DNA from: CAYWMP01 sp964459445 | GTDB taxonomy: Bacteria > Desulfobacterota > DSM-4660 > Desulfatiglandales > HGW-15 | DNA: 53,626 nt | Direction of reading: 5' to 3' | Assembly (NCBI GenBank): GCA_964459445.1 | Contig: CAYWMP010000016.1 | Coordinates: forward strand, 1 to 53,626 | Shown: piece after piece, positions 23,515-32,169 of the stretch | Layout of the letters: each line of letters begins with the position of its first letter | Position numbering within the stretch: the stretch's first letter is position 1 | Translations under genes and position numbers: made by a program | The notes under the pieces: model-generated | Databases searched by the model: none | Told to the model about the DNA's origin: nothing | Seen by the model: only the letters and a program-made list of their open reading frames with translations

Positions 23515-24690
23515 TTACCATTCCTCCAATTCCCAACCCTTACGACTAAGGGGTTCATTTTTCAAGAGCTTTTTAAAGGCCTCGAGAAGGTCCGGTTGAG
23601 TCGGCAGGTCGCCGCAGCTTCCCAGAAAATGGACCTCGGCATCCTTCGGGGTTGCCCGTTGAACCTCGCGGACCAGTTCCCCATCCCAGTTCAGCTCCAC
23701 GACCAGGTATTTTGTCTTTCTTGTAAAATGCTCATCCGGGAAAGGCCATAGATTAATCAGGCGGAGGGCGCCCACTTTCAGGCCCTGTTGACGCGCCTTT
23801 GCGACCGCCGTATTCACCACACGGGACGGGGTTCCGTAGGAGACCACCACCAGATCGGGATCGTCATCCATATTCTTCTTCTCGTAGAGGTGGTTGAATT
23901 GGTCCCGATTATTGCGAACCTTGTAGATCAATCGGTAAGCATGTTTGTGATGGGCCTCGACCTCTTCGATATCATACCCCTCTTCCGTGGGGGTCCAATC
24001 CGAGCAAAGGGCGCCCGTATTGTGGCCCAAAACAACCGGCGGCACATCCAGGGCGTCGGTGGCGGGATAGAATTCCGGCCCCCAGCAGATCTCCCTGGGC
24101 CAGACGCGGAAACCCATTTCTTTCATCTCATCATCGTTTTCCGGGACGCTGATATCCTCAAAACCGTCCGTAATGAGCTGGTCAGCCAGGACGGATACCG
24201 GCATACGAAATCGTTCGGCCAAATAAAAGGCCTCTACGGTCATGGCCATACATTCCTGAGCGGAATTGGGGGCCAGACAAATCGTTTCAAAATTCCCGCC
24301 CTGGGTGGGGTAGCGCATCAGATAGAATTCCCCCTGTCCCGGTGCGCCCGTAATGCCGCTTACGGGTCCCACGCGGCCGGAATTGAGTACGACCACCGGC
24401 GTCTCGCACCCGAGGGCCCAACCATAGGGGTCCATATAGAGGATGAAGCCCGGACCGGAAGTGGCGGTCATGGCCTTCAGTCCGCCTAGGGCCGCCCCGA
24501 TGCACATATGCATGGCCGCACACTCGTCTTCGGCCTGGAGATAGAAACCCCCGATCTGGGGCAAACGAAAGCTCATGGCCTCGGCCAGCTCTGTTGCAGG
24601 CGTGATGGGATACCCGGAGAAGAAGGTGCACCCGGCCAATATGGCGCCCTCTGTGACGGCGAAATTCCCCGTTTCTAAATATCTTTTCAT
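23515..24690 (-). CDS. 2-oxoacid:acceptor oxidoreductase, alpha subunit
   Basis: A 391-residue alpha subunit (KorA/VorA type). It shows the pyrophosphate-domain sequence FFSGYPITPATELAEAM, the acidic QAEDECAAMHMCIGAALGG containing the Glu that activates TPP, and TATSGPGFILYMD, followed by the transketolase C-like domain (VVVSYGTPSRVVNTAVAKAR). Candidate substrates for this branch are 2-oxoglutarate, branched-chain or aryl 2-oxo acids; the sequence does not decide. It follows the flavoprotein gene by 221 bases. Confidence 0.9.
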   Translation of the reverse strand: MKRYLETGNFAVTEGAILAGCTFFSGYPITPATELAEAMSFRLPQIGGFYLQAEDECAAMHMCIGAALGGLKAMTATSGPGFILYMDPYGWALGCETPVVVLNSGRVGPVSGITGAPGQGEFYLMRYPTQGGNFETICLAPNSAQECMAMTVEAFYLAERFRMPVSVLADQLITDGFEDISVPENDDEMKEMGFRVWPREICWGPEFYPATDALDVPPVVLGHNTGALCSDWTPTEEGYDIEEVEAHHKHAYRLIYKVRNNRDQFNHLYEKKNMDDDPDLVVVSYGTPSRVVNTAVAKARQQGLKVGALRLINLWPFPDEHFTRKTKYLVVELNWDGELVREVQRATPKDAEVHFLGSCGDLPTQPDLLEAFKKLLKNEPLSRKGWELEEW

Positions 24691-24911
24691 TAAAAATGCC
24701 TCCTAAAAAAACATCTGACGGGATGAACAGGATTTACTTGATAATGTAAACAAAAGGTCCCTATCCAAGGGGGAAGCCAACGCCAAATTTTCCTGCCCTT
24801 TTAAGTCTGAAACCTCTCAAATAGTTTTTTGATTTACTGGATTTATACATCAGATTTATAACGCTTTAACATCTTGTTCATCCAGTTATCCTGTCAAAAA
24901 ATACCTTGCAG
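24691..24911. repeat. Intergenic region with REP-like repeat arms
   Basis: A 221-base gap inside the oxidoreductase operon. Near its ends lie related sequences in opposite orientation (GGGATGAACAGGAT at 24720-24733 and ATCCAGTTATCCTGTC near 24880), the kind of dispersed repeat common between genes in Desulfobacterota. No promoter box or ORF stands out. Confidence 0.4.
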
Positions 24912-26561
24912 CTATGCGGTCACTTCTTTTACGTCGATCGCAAAATCGGGACATGAAAAGAAGCATTTATAGCAACCGCAACACCAATCCGAAGACTTGA
25001 CCTCTTCGGGTCTATAGCCCTTGGCATTAAAGAATTCCGCAGGACCGAACACCTCCATCCCACAGACCTCGGCACAATAGCCGCATTCCTTGCAGTGCTC
25101 TGTATTAAGGATGACTTCGAATTTTCTGGCATCGCACTCCAGGCACCGGCTCGTCTCAGCCGTGATTTGGGTGTCTGACAGCCCCAATTCTACCTGATCG
25201 AACCCCGAGGTCCTCTCCCACCCCTTGAGGAGTCCGAGATCATGACGCGGCCTAATCTCCCTTGAGAGTTCATGAAGAAGCACTTCGTCTTCAGGCGATG
25301 CCAAAACCTCTTCGATGTTGCCGTCACCGCCCAGGCTTTGATCAATGGCCTCGGCCGCCCTTCTGCCCTGGGAAATGGCCCCTATGATGGAATCCGGGCC
25401 GGTGACCACGTCGCCACCCGCGAAGATGCCTGCTTCACCGGTTGAACAGTCCTTTTCATCGGCGCTTATCCGGCCGCTGTGGATTTCGATATTTTTCACC
25501 TCTTTGGCGAAATTCAGGTCTGCCGCCTGTCCCACCGCCAGAATGATATGTTTCCCATTCAACTTATGGGTAATGTCCTCATCATAAGTGGGGTTGAAAT
25601 TACAGGCATTGTCGAAGACGGATGTACATTGAATGAGGCCAAGGCCCTCCACAGATCCGTTGCCCAGAACCTTTTTGGGTGCCCAGGCGTTGTTGATGAA
25701 CACGCCCTCTTCCTCGGCCCTGGCAATCTCCCATTCATGGGCCGGCATTTCTTCCCTTTTCTCAAGACAGAAGAGATGCACGACCTCAGCGCCCAATCGT
25801 TTTGCCGTCAGGGCCACATCAATGGCCACATTTCCCCCGCCAATAACGATCACTTCACCCTTGAACGCGAATGACTTTCCAAGGCCCACGTCCCTCAAAA
25901 AGTCCCAGCCCCAGAGGACACCCTCTTTATCCGAGCCTTCAAGGGGAATTTTCGCACTGCCGTTAGCACCGCTCGCAAAAAACAGGGCATCAAAATCATT
26001 TTTGAGTTGATCTGCGGTGACGTCCTTTCCGATGGATGTATCACCCTTAAAGGACACGCCCAATTCCAATATGGCCTGAATATCCTTTTCCAGGCGTTCT
26101 TCCGGCAGGCGGTAATTGGGGATGCCGTATCGCAACATGCCGCCCGGTTGAGGAAAGGCGTCGAAGACCGTCACGTCATGCCCTTTGGTGGCAAGGTAAT
26201 AGGCCGCAGTGAGCCCGGTCGGACCTGCGCCAATAATGCCCACATTTTTGCCGCTTTTATCCGCCATCCGTTTCTTGTCCTTCCAGGTATCCCCCCCCTT
26301 GTCCATGGCCGCCCGCTTAATGGCACGAATGGCAATGGGGTCCCCGAATTGCTTGTAAGCGCACACTTCCTCGCAGGGTGCGAAGCACGCATCGGCACAG
26401 ACGGTCGGAAGCGGTAATTTCTCTCTTAAAACCGCGACGGCTTCATCGTATTTTTGGTCTCGAACGGCGCGTATGTACCTGGGAACATCTACTCCGGCAG
26501 GGCAAGCGTTCGTACAACGCGGTATGATAAACTCTTCTCTTTTGACTCGTGTGACATCCAT
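24912..26561 (-). CDS. GltD-like NAD(P)-dependent flavoprotein with C-terminal ferredoxin domain
   Basis: A 549-residue FAD protein. An N-terminal Cys-rich dihydropyrimidine-dehydrogenase-type domain (CTNACPAGVDVPRYI...CADACFAPCEEVC) precedes the FAD fold (VGIIGAGPTGLTAAYYLA near residue 107) and the NAD(P) fold (EVIVIGGGNVAIDVALTAKRLGAE). The C terminus has two ferredoxin-like clusters (CKECGYCAEVC and CCGCYKCFFSC). Such proteins shuttle electrons between ferredoxin and NAD(P)H. As first gene of the sigma-54-driven operon with a 2-oxoacid oxidoreductase, it probably re-oxidises the ferredoxin that enzyme reduces. Confidence 0.88.
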   Translation of the reverse strand: MDVTRVKREEFIIPRCTNACPAGVDVPRYIRAVRDQKYDEAVAVLREKLPLPTVCADACFAPCEEVCAYKQFGDPIAIRAIKRAAMDKGGDTWKDKKRMADKSGKNVGIIGAGPTGLTAAYYLATKGHDVTVFDAFPQPGGMLRYGIPNYRLPEERLEKDIQAILELGVSFKGDTSIGKDVTADQLKNDFDALFFASGANGSAKIPLEGSDKEGVLWGWDFLRDVGLGKSFAFKGEVIVIGGGNVAIDVALTAKRLGAEVVHLFCLEKREEMPAHEWEIARAEEEGVFINNAWAPKKVLGNGSVEGLGLIQCTSVFDNACNFNPTYDEDITHKLNGKHIILAVGQAADLNFAKEVKNIEIHSGRISADEKDCSTGEAGIFAGGDVVTGPDSIIGAISQGRRAAEAIDQSLGGDGNIEEVLASPEDEVLLHELSREIRPRHDLGLLKGWERTSGFDQVELGLSDTQITAETSRCLECDARKFEVILNTEHCKECGYCAEVCGMEVFGPAEFFNAKGYRPEEVKSSDWCCGCYKCFFSCPDFAIDVKEVTA

Positions 26562-26631
26562 AAGCCTTAGGTCCTCCTGAGAATGTCAAAGTATGTTGAA
26601 ATGAATGAAATGGAAAGTAATTTTTAAAATG

Positions 26632-26647
26632 AGCAAGAAAAGTGCCA
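26632..26647 (-). promoter_or_regulatory. Sigma-54 promoter of the oxidoreductase operon
   Basis: Read on the minus strand, TGGCACTTTTCTTGCT matches the sigma-54 consensus: GG of the -24 element and GC of the -12 element separated by exactly 10 bases. It lies about 70 bases upstream of the flavoprotein start at 26561. Paired palindromes 130-180 bases further upstream and a sigma-54 activator gene beyond them support it. Confidence 0.85.
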
Positions 26648-26777
26648 TCAAATTTAGAGTGGTCCAGAAGTTGATATGAGACGATATCGATGGCCTAACT
26701 TGCTAATATATTTTATGAAATCATAAATAACCCTAAAATGGAAGTACCGCCTCCAACTAAAAATGCCCTAACAACAA

Positions 26778-26813
26778 TGTCCGGTTTTCCGGACATGTCC
26801 GATTTTCCGAACA
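26778..26813. promoter_or_regulatory. Tandem upstream activating sites for a sigma-54 activator
   Basis: TGTCCGGTTTTCCGGACA (26778-26795), a perfect 7-base-arm palindrome, is directly followed by the imperfect copy TGTCCGATTTTCCGAACA (26796-26813). Their centres are 18 bases apart and about 155-170 bases upstream of the -12 element, the usual place for enhancer-binding protein sites. Confidence 0.7.
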
Positions 26814-26969
26814 GTCAAAAATCATCCTTTTCTTCTATCGCTAAAGCTGTTAGCCCCTTTGATTGAAATTCACGAATACTATTGCCGATAACGCGCGTTC
26901 TGACATCTACTGTCTTACACCTTGTTTATATATTCTTCCTAAAATACCCCCGCCCCTTCTAAATCGCAA

Positions 26970-27123
26970 GTGAAGCTCCACCAGCTGGAGCTGGTGGCTT
27001 CTTCACGTGCTTCGGAACGGAACCCTCCGAAGCGCACCCAACTACGCTCCTGACGGAGCTTCGAAGGGTACCCTCTTCGCTGGTCATCCCCCGATGGGAA
27101 TTGGGGGCTTTCGCGAAGGAGGG
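26970..27123. mobile_element. Highly structured noncoding element (possible IS200/IS605-derived remnant)
   Basis: Four consecutive hairpins fill this stretch. The first spans 26970-27006, with CCACCAGC/GCTGGTGG around TGGA and an outer GTGAAG/CTTCAC. The second is 27007-27037 (TTCGG/CCGAA with GTGC/GCAC). The third is 27046-27059 (GCTCC/GGAGC). The fourth is about 27071-27123 (CCCTCTTCGC/GCGAAGGAGGG enclosing CCCCC/GGGGG). There is no transposase ORF. Strong subterminal hairpins resemble ends of IS200/IS605-type elements or their nonautonomous derivatives; a structured RNA is the alternative. Confidence 0.45.
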
Positions 27124-27275
27124 TGAGTTCGTAAAAAGCGAATACCTTTCTCGAGTATGGCGTTTATATGAAATGATTTTTGTTTTGGAGTTTCTGGAAA
27201 AATAAAGACGTGTGCAAAAAAGAGCGAAATACCTGAAGGAAGAAAATCAGGGGCCTTTACTACCCACCAACAACC

Positions 27276-27293
27276 TGTCCGGTTTTCCGGACA
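27276..27293. promoter_or_regulatory. Third copy of the activator palindrome
   Basis: TGTCCGGTTTTCCGGACA, identical to 26778-26795, about 230 bases past the 3' end of the activator gene and about 650 bases from the sigma-54 promoter. It could be a distal enhancer or serve regulator feedback. Confidence 0.6.
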
Positions 27294-27523
27294 CCCTCAT
27301 GACTCATTGAAGTTCTTTGTAGGCATGAATCGATAACCATCTTGTTCAACCCAAATCGAAAGCAAGATCACACAGTAAATCATTTCCATTTCAGAGGCGA
27401 GAGATTTTTTCGCTGAACTAGGCCGCACAAGGGTTTTCGCCGAGGCGTACATATAGTACGTCGCAGGCGGAAACCCGCGGAGAACGCCGCTCAACGGAAA
27501 AAGAGCCATCTCTGAAATGGAAA

Positions 27524-29005
27524 TTAGAGGTTGTGTATTTTGAATTTCTCATAAAGCGTCGACCGGGAAATCCCCAACAACTGGGCGGTCTTACTCATAT
27601 TCCTGTTTGTGACCTCCAAAGCATCCAAAAGGATTTCTCTCTCGCACAACGCCATGGCCTTTGAGAGTGGGGCCTGAGTTGAAGACGGCACTTGTGGTTG
27701 GTGGCATATGAACTCCGTGATCTCACAGGGCAGATGTTCCACATCGATGATTTCATCCTCAGTTAGACTAACGGCCCTTTCCACAACGTTTTTGAGTTCT
27801 CGGATGTTTCCGGGCCAGGAGTAATTCCGGAGCATCTGACCCGCGGTCTTGGTCATCCGGACACCGGGCCGCCCCATCGCGCTAAGGAAGTGACGAACCA
27901 GGGCCTCGATGTCCTCTGCCCGTTCAGATAGAGAAGGCACCTGAACCGTCATGGTATTCATACGGTAAAAAAGGTCCTCACGGAATTCACCCCGATCAAT
28001 CAGGGCCGACAGATCCCTGTTGGTTGCGGCAATGAGTCTGAAATCCACATTTGTGGTCTTGACCGAGCCCAATTTGTCGATCTTTCGGGTTTCAAGAACA
28101 CGAAGCAATTTGGCCTGTGCATTCGGAGGTACATCACCTATTTCATCCAGGAATAGGGTGCCCCTATGGGCCACTTCTATTTTCCCGGCCTTGCCCTTTC
28201 GCCTGCCGCCTGTAAAGGCCCCGGGCTCGTACCCAAAGAGTTCCGCTTCCAAAAGTTCCCTGGGAATCGCGGCACAGTTAACACAAACAAAAGGTCCGTT
28301 CTTCCTCCGGCTGGCCATATGAACGGCGTGAGCGAAAAGCTCTTTTCCCGTTCCTGTGGCCCCTGATATCAAAACAGCTGCTTCCGTCTTGGCATATTTT
28401 TCCGCAACCCTTTTGGCTTCTTTGATGCTCGCACCTTGGCCTATGATGGAATCGAAAGTGTAGGTCGCAGAGAGCACGCTATGAAGGCCCTCCTTATAAT
28501 AGCTAACCTTTTTTTCAAGCTGGTTCTGTCGGGCCATCAATTCACTGATTTCGGCAAAGTTCTTGAAAACCGTCTGCAGGATGACGCCGACGGTTTTGCC
28601 CCGGCTCACCACCGGTATCCTGTTGACGAGCAATGCGACATCGGATCGGAGACTGCACCTTCCGCCCAGTTCCATCTTCCCCGTCTTGAGAACATTCGGG
28701 ACTCTTGAGGAATGGAAAAACTCTTTTATATGTTTGCCCATGACCTTATCCCGGTCCGTCTTGAGCAGATCGGCATAGAACTTATTCATATACAGAACCT
28801 TGGAATCCCTGTCGCATACAATGATTCCGGAGTAAACGTTATCCAGTATGAGCTTATAGGCCTCCACAAAGTCCTCGAGGTCACCCATAAATTTTCCGCC
28901 ATCAAGATCCACTGAAGGCCTGATCTCAATGAAAGGACCGCTCTCACCGAACAACAGATCCGACGCCCCACCATCAAATGCCTTTAATTGCTTTGCTGAT
29001 CTCAT
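27524..29005 (-). CDS. Sigma-54-dependent transcriptional activator (PAS-AAA+-Fis)
   Basis: About 493 residues from the ATG at 29005 (an in-frame TTG lies at 29017). An N-terminal PAS domain (YKLILDNVYSGIIVCDRDSK) replaces a receiver domain, so it probably senses a small molecule or redox state directly. The AAA+ domain has Walker A GATGTGKELFAHAVH, the sigma-54 contact loop GAFTGG (a variant of GAFTGA), Walker B LFLDEIGD and the arginine region FYRMNTMTV. A Fis-type helix-turn-helix ends the protein (NMSKTAQLLGISRSTLYEKF). It is placed upstream of, and codirectional with, the sigma-54 promoter at 26632 and its palindromic sites, which are its likely targets. Confidence 0.92.
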   Translation of the reverse strand: MRSAKQLKAFDGGASDLLFGESGPFIEIRPSVDLDGGKFMGDLEDFVEAYKLILDNVYSGIIVCDRDSKVLYMNKFYADLLKTDRDKVMGKHIKEFFHSSRVPNVLKTGKMELGGRCSLRSDVALLVNRIPVVSRGKTVGVILQTVFKNFAEISELMARQNQLEKKVSYYKEGLHSVLSATYTFDSIIGQGASIKEAKRVAEKYAKTEAAVLISGATGTGKELFAHAVHMASRRKNGPFVCVNCAAIPRELLEAELFGYEPGAFTGGRRKGKAGKIEVAHRGTLFLDEIGDVPPNAQAKLLRVLETRKIDKLGSVKTTNVDFRLIAATNRDLSALIDRGEFREDLFYRMNTMTVQVPSLSERAEDIEALVRHFLSAMGRPGVRMTKTAGQMLRNYSWPGNIRELKNVVERAVSLTEDEIIDVEHLPCEITEFICHQPQVPSSTQAPLSKAMALCEREILLDALEVTNRNMSKTAQLLGISRSTLYEKFKIHNL

Positions 29006-29050
29006 TATCCTACTCAATGAATTTCAGATCTGAAGTTTTATTGTCGTTTA

Positions 29051-29320
29051 CTACTTAAAACATTTCTCAGTATTCTTAAACACGACCTCCTGCGATTTTG
29101 TTTTTCCACCCCTTATCTCTTCCTCGTCTTGGGAAATCTGCTTCAATATACCAATCGCATTCCGCATGTTTTCATAACTTTTAGGATCCTGTAGAACTGC
29201 CCTTGGCTCTCCGTTTTGTGTAATGATAACAGGCCGATGATTCTCATTGATTTGCTTCAGCAATTCGGCTGTTTTTGATTTGAGATAGGTAACTGGTTTT
29301 ATATCTGTAGAAATGTTCAT
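29051..29320 (-). CDS. Phd/YefM-family antitoxin, apparently without a toxin partner
   Basis: An 89-residue protein with the antitoxin core VTYLKSKTAELLKQINENHR followed by PVIITQNGEPRAVLQDPKSYE, the typical Phd/YefM DNA-binding region. Toxin genes of this class normally follow within a few bases downstream; here only ~45 bases separate it from the sigma-54 activator gene and no RelE/ParE-like ORF is present on either side. It may be an orphan regulator or a leftover of a toxin-antitoxin pair. Confidence 0.75.
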   Translation of the reverse strand: MNISTDIKPVTYLKSKTAELLKQINENHRPVIITQNGEPRAVLQDPKSYENMRNAIGILKQISQDEEEIRGGKTKSQEVVFKNTEKCFK

Positions 29321-29380
29321 ATTTAACTGCCTCCATTCTTTTTATGGTACCAAACTAAAACCGATTATCAACCTTTGTTT

Positions 29381-30526
29381 TCATGTCCTGCCGGCGTTCT
29401 CCCCCTTTTCCTCTATAAATTCAGAGAAGCTTTCCCTCTTCGGCATTTCGAAATGAACGCCATCCATATTATGAGGGATAGGGAACTTTCCATAGGCACG
29501 GCATGCAGCCACGGCCGCATGAATATGCTCAGGAGGTGTCTCCGCAGGGATCTGGTTGAGGTATATAGCGCCGCGCCCATCCCTCGCCACGGCATCGATA
29601 TAGAGCTTAATACGTTCCATAATCGCCTCTATCGGCCCCGACCTAAGGAGCGTTGCATCGATGCCTGCCGTCATAAAGGCGTTGTTCTTTTCCGCGAAGG
29701 TCTTTGCGCGTTCCGGCCCAACCATATATAAATCCGGGTCCAGCACGCTCAAATAACCCGGACTGCATTTGAGCTTTTGGGAGAAAAACCGTTCAGGATC
29801 GCGACTCTTTGAATCACCCCAATTGCCTCGAGTCACAATTTTTTCCCCCAGTTTCTCTCGCAGCCGCTCTGCATAGGCAACAACATACTCATCCATCATG
29901 TCCAATGTGATCATTGGGGGAGAGGCCCAGGCGTCGTTTCCATCCGCAAGCAGATTGGTTTTCCCAACCTCGCTGCGCATGGCCTCAATAAAGGGTGCAA
30001 GGATTTCATCGCAGAGAAAGGCAAACAGACGATGAACAAATGCCGGTCTCTCTATCATGTCATACATCAGGCGCTCGTAACCCCTAATATTCACTGCAAG
30101 GCTGAAAGGAGCGCAGAAATAGGCTCGCGCAGGTCTACCCGTCATTTCCATGGAGTTTTTGTTGATCTGATGCACCCAGGGCATACGGCCGGTTCTGTGG
30201 GGATCCGGCGGTCTGATCCGATCAAGGTCCGAAGGGTTTTTGATCAGGGGATCGGCCCGGTCAGCATCCGGTATCCCTTCGGGATGATAAACAATCCGCT
30301 GCCCCATGGCCTCGGCCTCGATATTGTAGACATCCCAAAGATTATTGGGCGCATCAAACCCATAATACTCCGTGACCAGAAGCTGTGTGCGTGCGAAGGT
30401 GAGTGCATCGGTAAAAAACCGTTCCGTGGGTACCCCGGCAAGACGGGCTGAATGGTCGTTACACTGAGCGGCAATAACCACATGCTTGTTTCCATTCCTT
30501 TCTACTGACCCATATTTTTGAGCCAT
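29381..30526 (-). CDS. Uroporphyrinogen decarboxylase (URO-D) family protein
   Basis: A 381-residue URO-D fold protein, longer than true HemE. It has a C-terminal half with the corrinoid-methyltransferase-like layout (LRSGPIEAIMERIKLYIDAVA, then GAIYLNQIPAETPPEHIHAAV). Anaerobes carry many such paralogs, often acting as methyltransferases on corrinoid proteins or demethylases, and the true substrate is unknown here. The metal-binding His/Cys pattern of MtaA-type enzymes is not obvious to me. Its start overlaps the end of the upstream VOC gene by 25 bases, so the two are probably translated together. Confidence 0.75.
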   Translation of the reverse strand: MAQKYGSVERNGNKHVVIAAQCNDHSARLAGVPTERFFTDALTFARTQLLVTEYYGFDAPNNLWDVYNIEAEAMGQRIVYHPEGIPDADRADPLIKNPSDLDRIRPPDPHRTGRMPWVHQINKNSMEMTGRPARAYFCAPFSLAVNIRGYERLMYDMIERPAFVHRLFAFLCDEILAPFIEAMRSEVGKTNLLADGNDAWASPPMITLDMMDEYVVAYAERLREKLGEKIVTRGNWGDSKSRDPERFFSQKLKCSPGYLSVLDPDLYMVGPERAKTFAEKNNAFMTAGIDATLLRSGPIEAIMERIKLYIDAVARDGRGAIYLNQIPAETPPEHIHAAVAACRAYGKFPIPHNMDGVHFEMPKRESFSEFIEEKGENAGRT

Positions 30527-30984
30527 TCCTTTTGTCCTTCCTCCATTTCATCAGGGGTCATCTCCCAATTGTGTGTAGCGATGGCCCAGCAATGTCCGAA
30601 GGGATCTTTGACCTTGCCGAATCGATCGCCCCAGAAGGCATCTTCTATGGGCATCAACACTTCACACCCGGCTTCAAATGCTTGCTTAAACACGGAATCA
30701 CAGTCTTCCACATAGACCCAAAGACCTGTCGTTGCTCTATCCTTGGGTCCCTGTTCCCAGGTTCCGGGCCAAGCATCCGCCATCATGATAAAGGAATCGC
30801 CCAGTTTCAACATTGCATGAAGGACGCTTTTCCCGCCGGGCATTTCCATGGGCGGAAAAATCTCTATTGCCCCGAGGGCCTTCTTGTAGAATTCAACGGC
30901 CTCTTTACAGTTTCCTTCGAACCATAGATGCGCGGTTATGGTATGCATGCCTTCGGGTACGTGATTAATCGCTTTTTCAGGCAT
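30502..30984 (-). CDS. VOC/glyoxalase-fold protein (PhnB-like)
   Basis: About 160 residues from the ATG at 30984, preceded by GGAGGAG; the longer ORF start at 31047 would run through a hairpin. The fold signature HLWFEGNCKEAVEFYKKALGA and the end segment VKDPFGHCWAIATHNWEMTPDEME match the PhnB-like branch of the vicinal oxygen chelate superfamily. These are small, often dimeric proteins of unclear function (some bind antibiotics or metal). It lies directly before the URO-D gene on the same strand. Confidence 0.85.
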   Translation of the reverse strand: MPEKAINHVPEGMHTITAHLWFEGNCKEAVEFYKKALGAIEIFPPMEMPGGKSVLHAMLKLGDSFIMMADAWPGTWEQGPKDRATTGLWVYVEDCDSVFKQAFEAGCEVLMPIEDAFWGDRFGKVKDPFGHCWAIATHNWEMTPDEMEEGQKEWLKNMGQ

Positions 30985-31006
30985 TTTCGCTCCTCCTTCC
31001 GTTCCA

Positions 31007-31039
31007 TTTACAAAAGGGGGCACTGCCCCCTTTTGTAAA
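31007..31039. repeat. Perfect hairpin in the VOC leader
   Basis: TTTACAAAAGGGGGCA and its exact reverse complement flank a single C, giving 16-base arms just upstream of the VOC ribosome site. It may be a REP-like insertion or a regulatory hairpin. Confidence 0.65.
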
Positions 31040-31085
31040 CTAATCACTAAATCGCGGTTGTTATTTTTCGATTATTTAAGTCAAA

Positions 31086-31159
31086 TAGGGGACGTACATC
31101 AAATTATAAAATTGCAAATCGGAAACAATGGAATTTTATAATTTGATGTACGTCCCCTA
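31086..31159. repeat. Long perfect inverted repeat (28-base arms)
   Basis: Arms at 31086-31113 and 31132-31159 are exact reverse complements, starting TAGGGGACGTACATC, with an 18-base spacer. It lies between the VOC and AraC-type genes (both minus strand). The GGGGACGTACATC end is of the REP-like, transposable palindrome type; it ends nine bases past the AraC-type stop, so it may also act as a transcription terminator. Confidence 0.75.
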
Positions 31160-31167
31160 ACTTCATT

Positions 31168-32169
31168 TTATAGTGGCCTTACCGGAACGCAGATGTCCAC
31201 CACGAATTTATTCTCGGGATGCTCTTTGGGATTGTTATGGCAGATCTCATAGCAGAGCCTGTCATCTGGCTGGAAGCCGCTTTCGGGCAGCCACCTCCCC
31301 ATGAGCATGTCCCAGGCTTCCCCGAATTCCTCGCTGGTGATCTCAAAGTTTGCAACCGCAAACTTCCCGCCCGGAATAGTCATCTTTCCAATTTCCCCAT
31401 CAACGGCTGTGTCTTCAGGCACCGTGATGCAAGCACTCGTTCTTAACTTGTCCTCTTCTGTGATCTTTGGATCATCATGATACACGGTCAACACCTGGGT
31501 CTCGGGAAATCGCAAAAGGCCTCTTGGACCAGCCCATTTCATGAGCTTTTCGAAGAGTCCTTCAAACAATTGGCTGTCTCCCTGATAGGGTCCCATGTGA
31601 CGAACGTAGGCCACATGAAAATCCGGCATGTCCTTGACCTCGACTCTGACTTGATCTTTCTCTTTCATTTTTACCCTCCATATTAGATTTTGTGATTGCT
31701 CATCAATGTAATAGGAGGATATGTCGATGTCTTTGCGGGACTTGCCATCCGTTTTGCCTTGCTTGCTTTTCATGTTGCGAATCTTGCGGGTCTCATCCCC
31801 CCCTGCTGCGCGCCATTCACTGGCGCTCATTTCAAAGGCATCCCTAAAGGCCCTTGCGAACGTTGCCGATCCCGAAAACCCGCAATCAAAGGCAATTTCC
31901 GTGATGGACTTCTTCGGATTGTCCAAGAGTTGGACGGCTGCCTTTTCCAGACGAATCCTTTGTATGAATTGATTAAGGGTTTCGCCCACCATGGCCTTGA
32001 ATATTCGATGAAAATGGTATGGCGAGAAATTGGCGATTCCCGAAAGCCTTTCCAAGGAGAGGTCGCCATCGATGTTCTTCTCGATGTAATCGATAACCCG
32101 ATTTATGCGCGAGATATACTCCTCCCGGAGGTATCTCTTCCTGTCTTTTTCTACTTGGGATTCCTTCAA
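31168..32169 (-). CDS. AraC family regulator with GyrI-like effector domain
   Basis: A 333-residue protein. The N-terminal AraC DNA-binding domain spans about residues 20-125 (LSLERLSGIANFSPYHFHRIF; ITEIAFDCGFSGSATFARAF), and the C-terminal GyrI-like/SHOCT-type ligand domain (VRVEVKDMPDFHVAYVRHMG... CYEICHNNPKEHPENKFVVDICVPV) resembles the Rob/SbmC multidrug-binding fold. Such proteins activate efflux or detoxification genes on binding lipophilic cations. No obvious target operon is adjacent. Confidence 0.9.
   Translation of the reverse strand: MKESQVEKDRKRYLREEYISRINRVIDYIEKNIDGDLSLERLSGIANFSPYHFHRIFKAMVGETLNQFIQRIRLEKAAVQLLDNPKKSITEIAFDCGFSGSATFARAFRDAFEMSASEWRAAGGDETRKIRNMKSKQGKTDGKSRKDIDISSYYIDEQSQNLIWRVKMKEKDQVRVEVKDMPDFHVAYVRHMGPYQGDSQLFEGLFEKLMKWAGPRGLLRFPETQVLTVYHDDPKITEEDKLRTSACITVPEDTAVDGEIGKMTIPGGKFAVANFEITSEEFGEAWDMLMGRWLPESGFQPDDRLCYEICHNNPKEHPENKFVVDICVPVRPL

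Noticed and set aside
26778..27293. Reading the repeated palindromes as a CRISPR-like array
   Set aside because: Only three copies, no regular unique spacers, and clear dyad symmetry fitting activator sites.
27297..27509. A 70-codon minus-strand ORF downstream of the activator gene
   Set aside because: No ribosome site or family, and it is interrupted by repetitive text; kept as noncoding.
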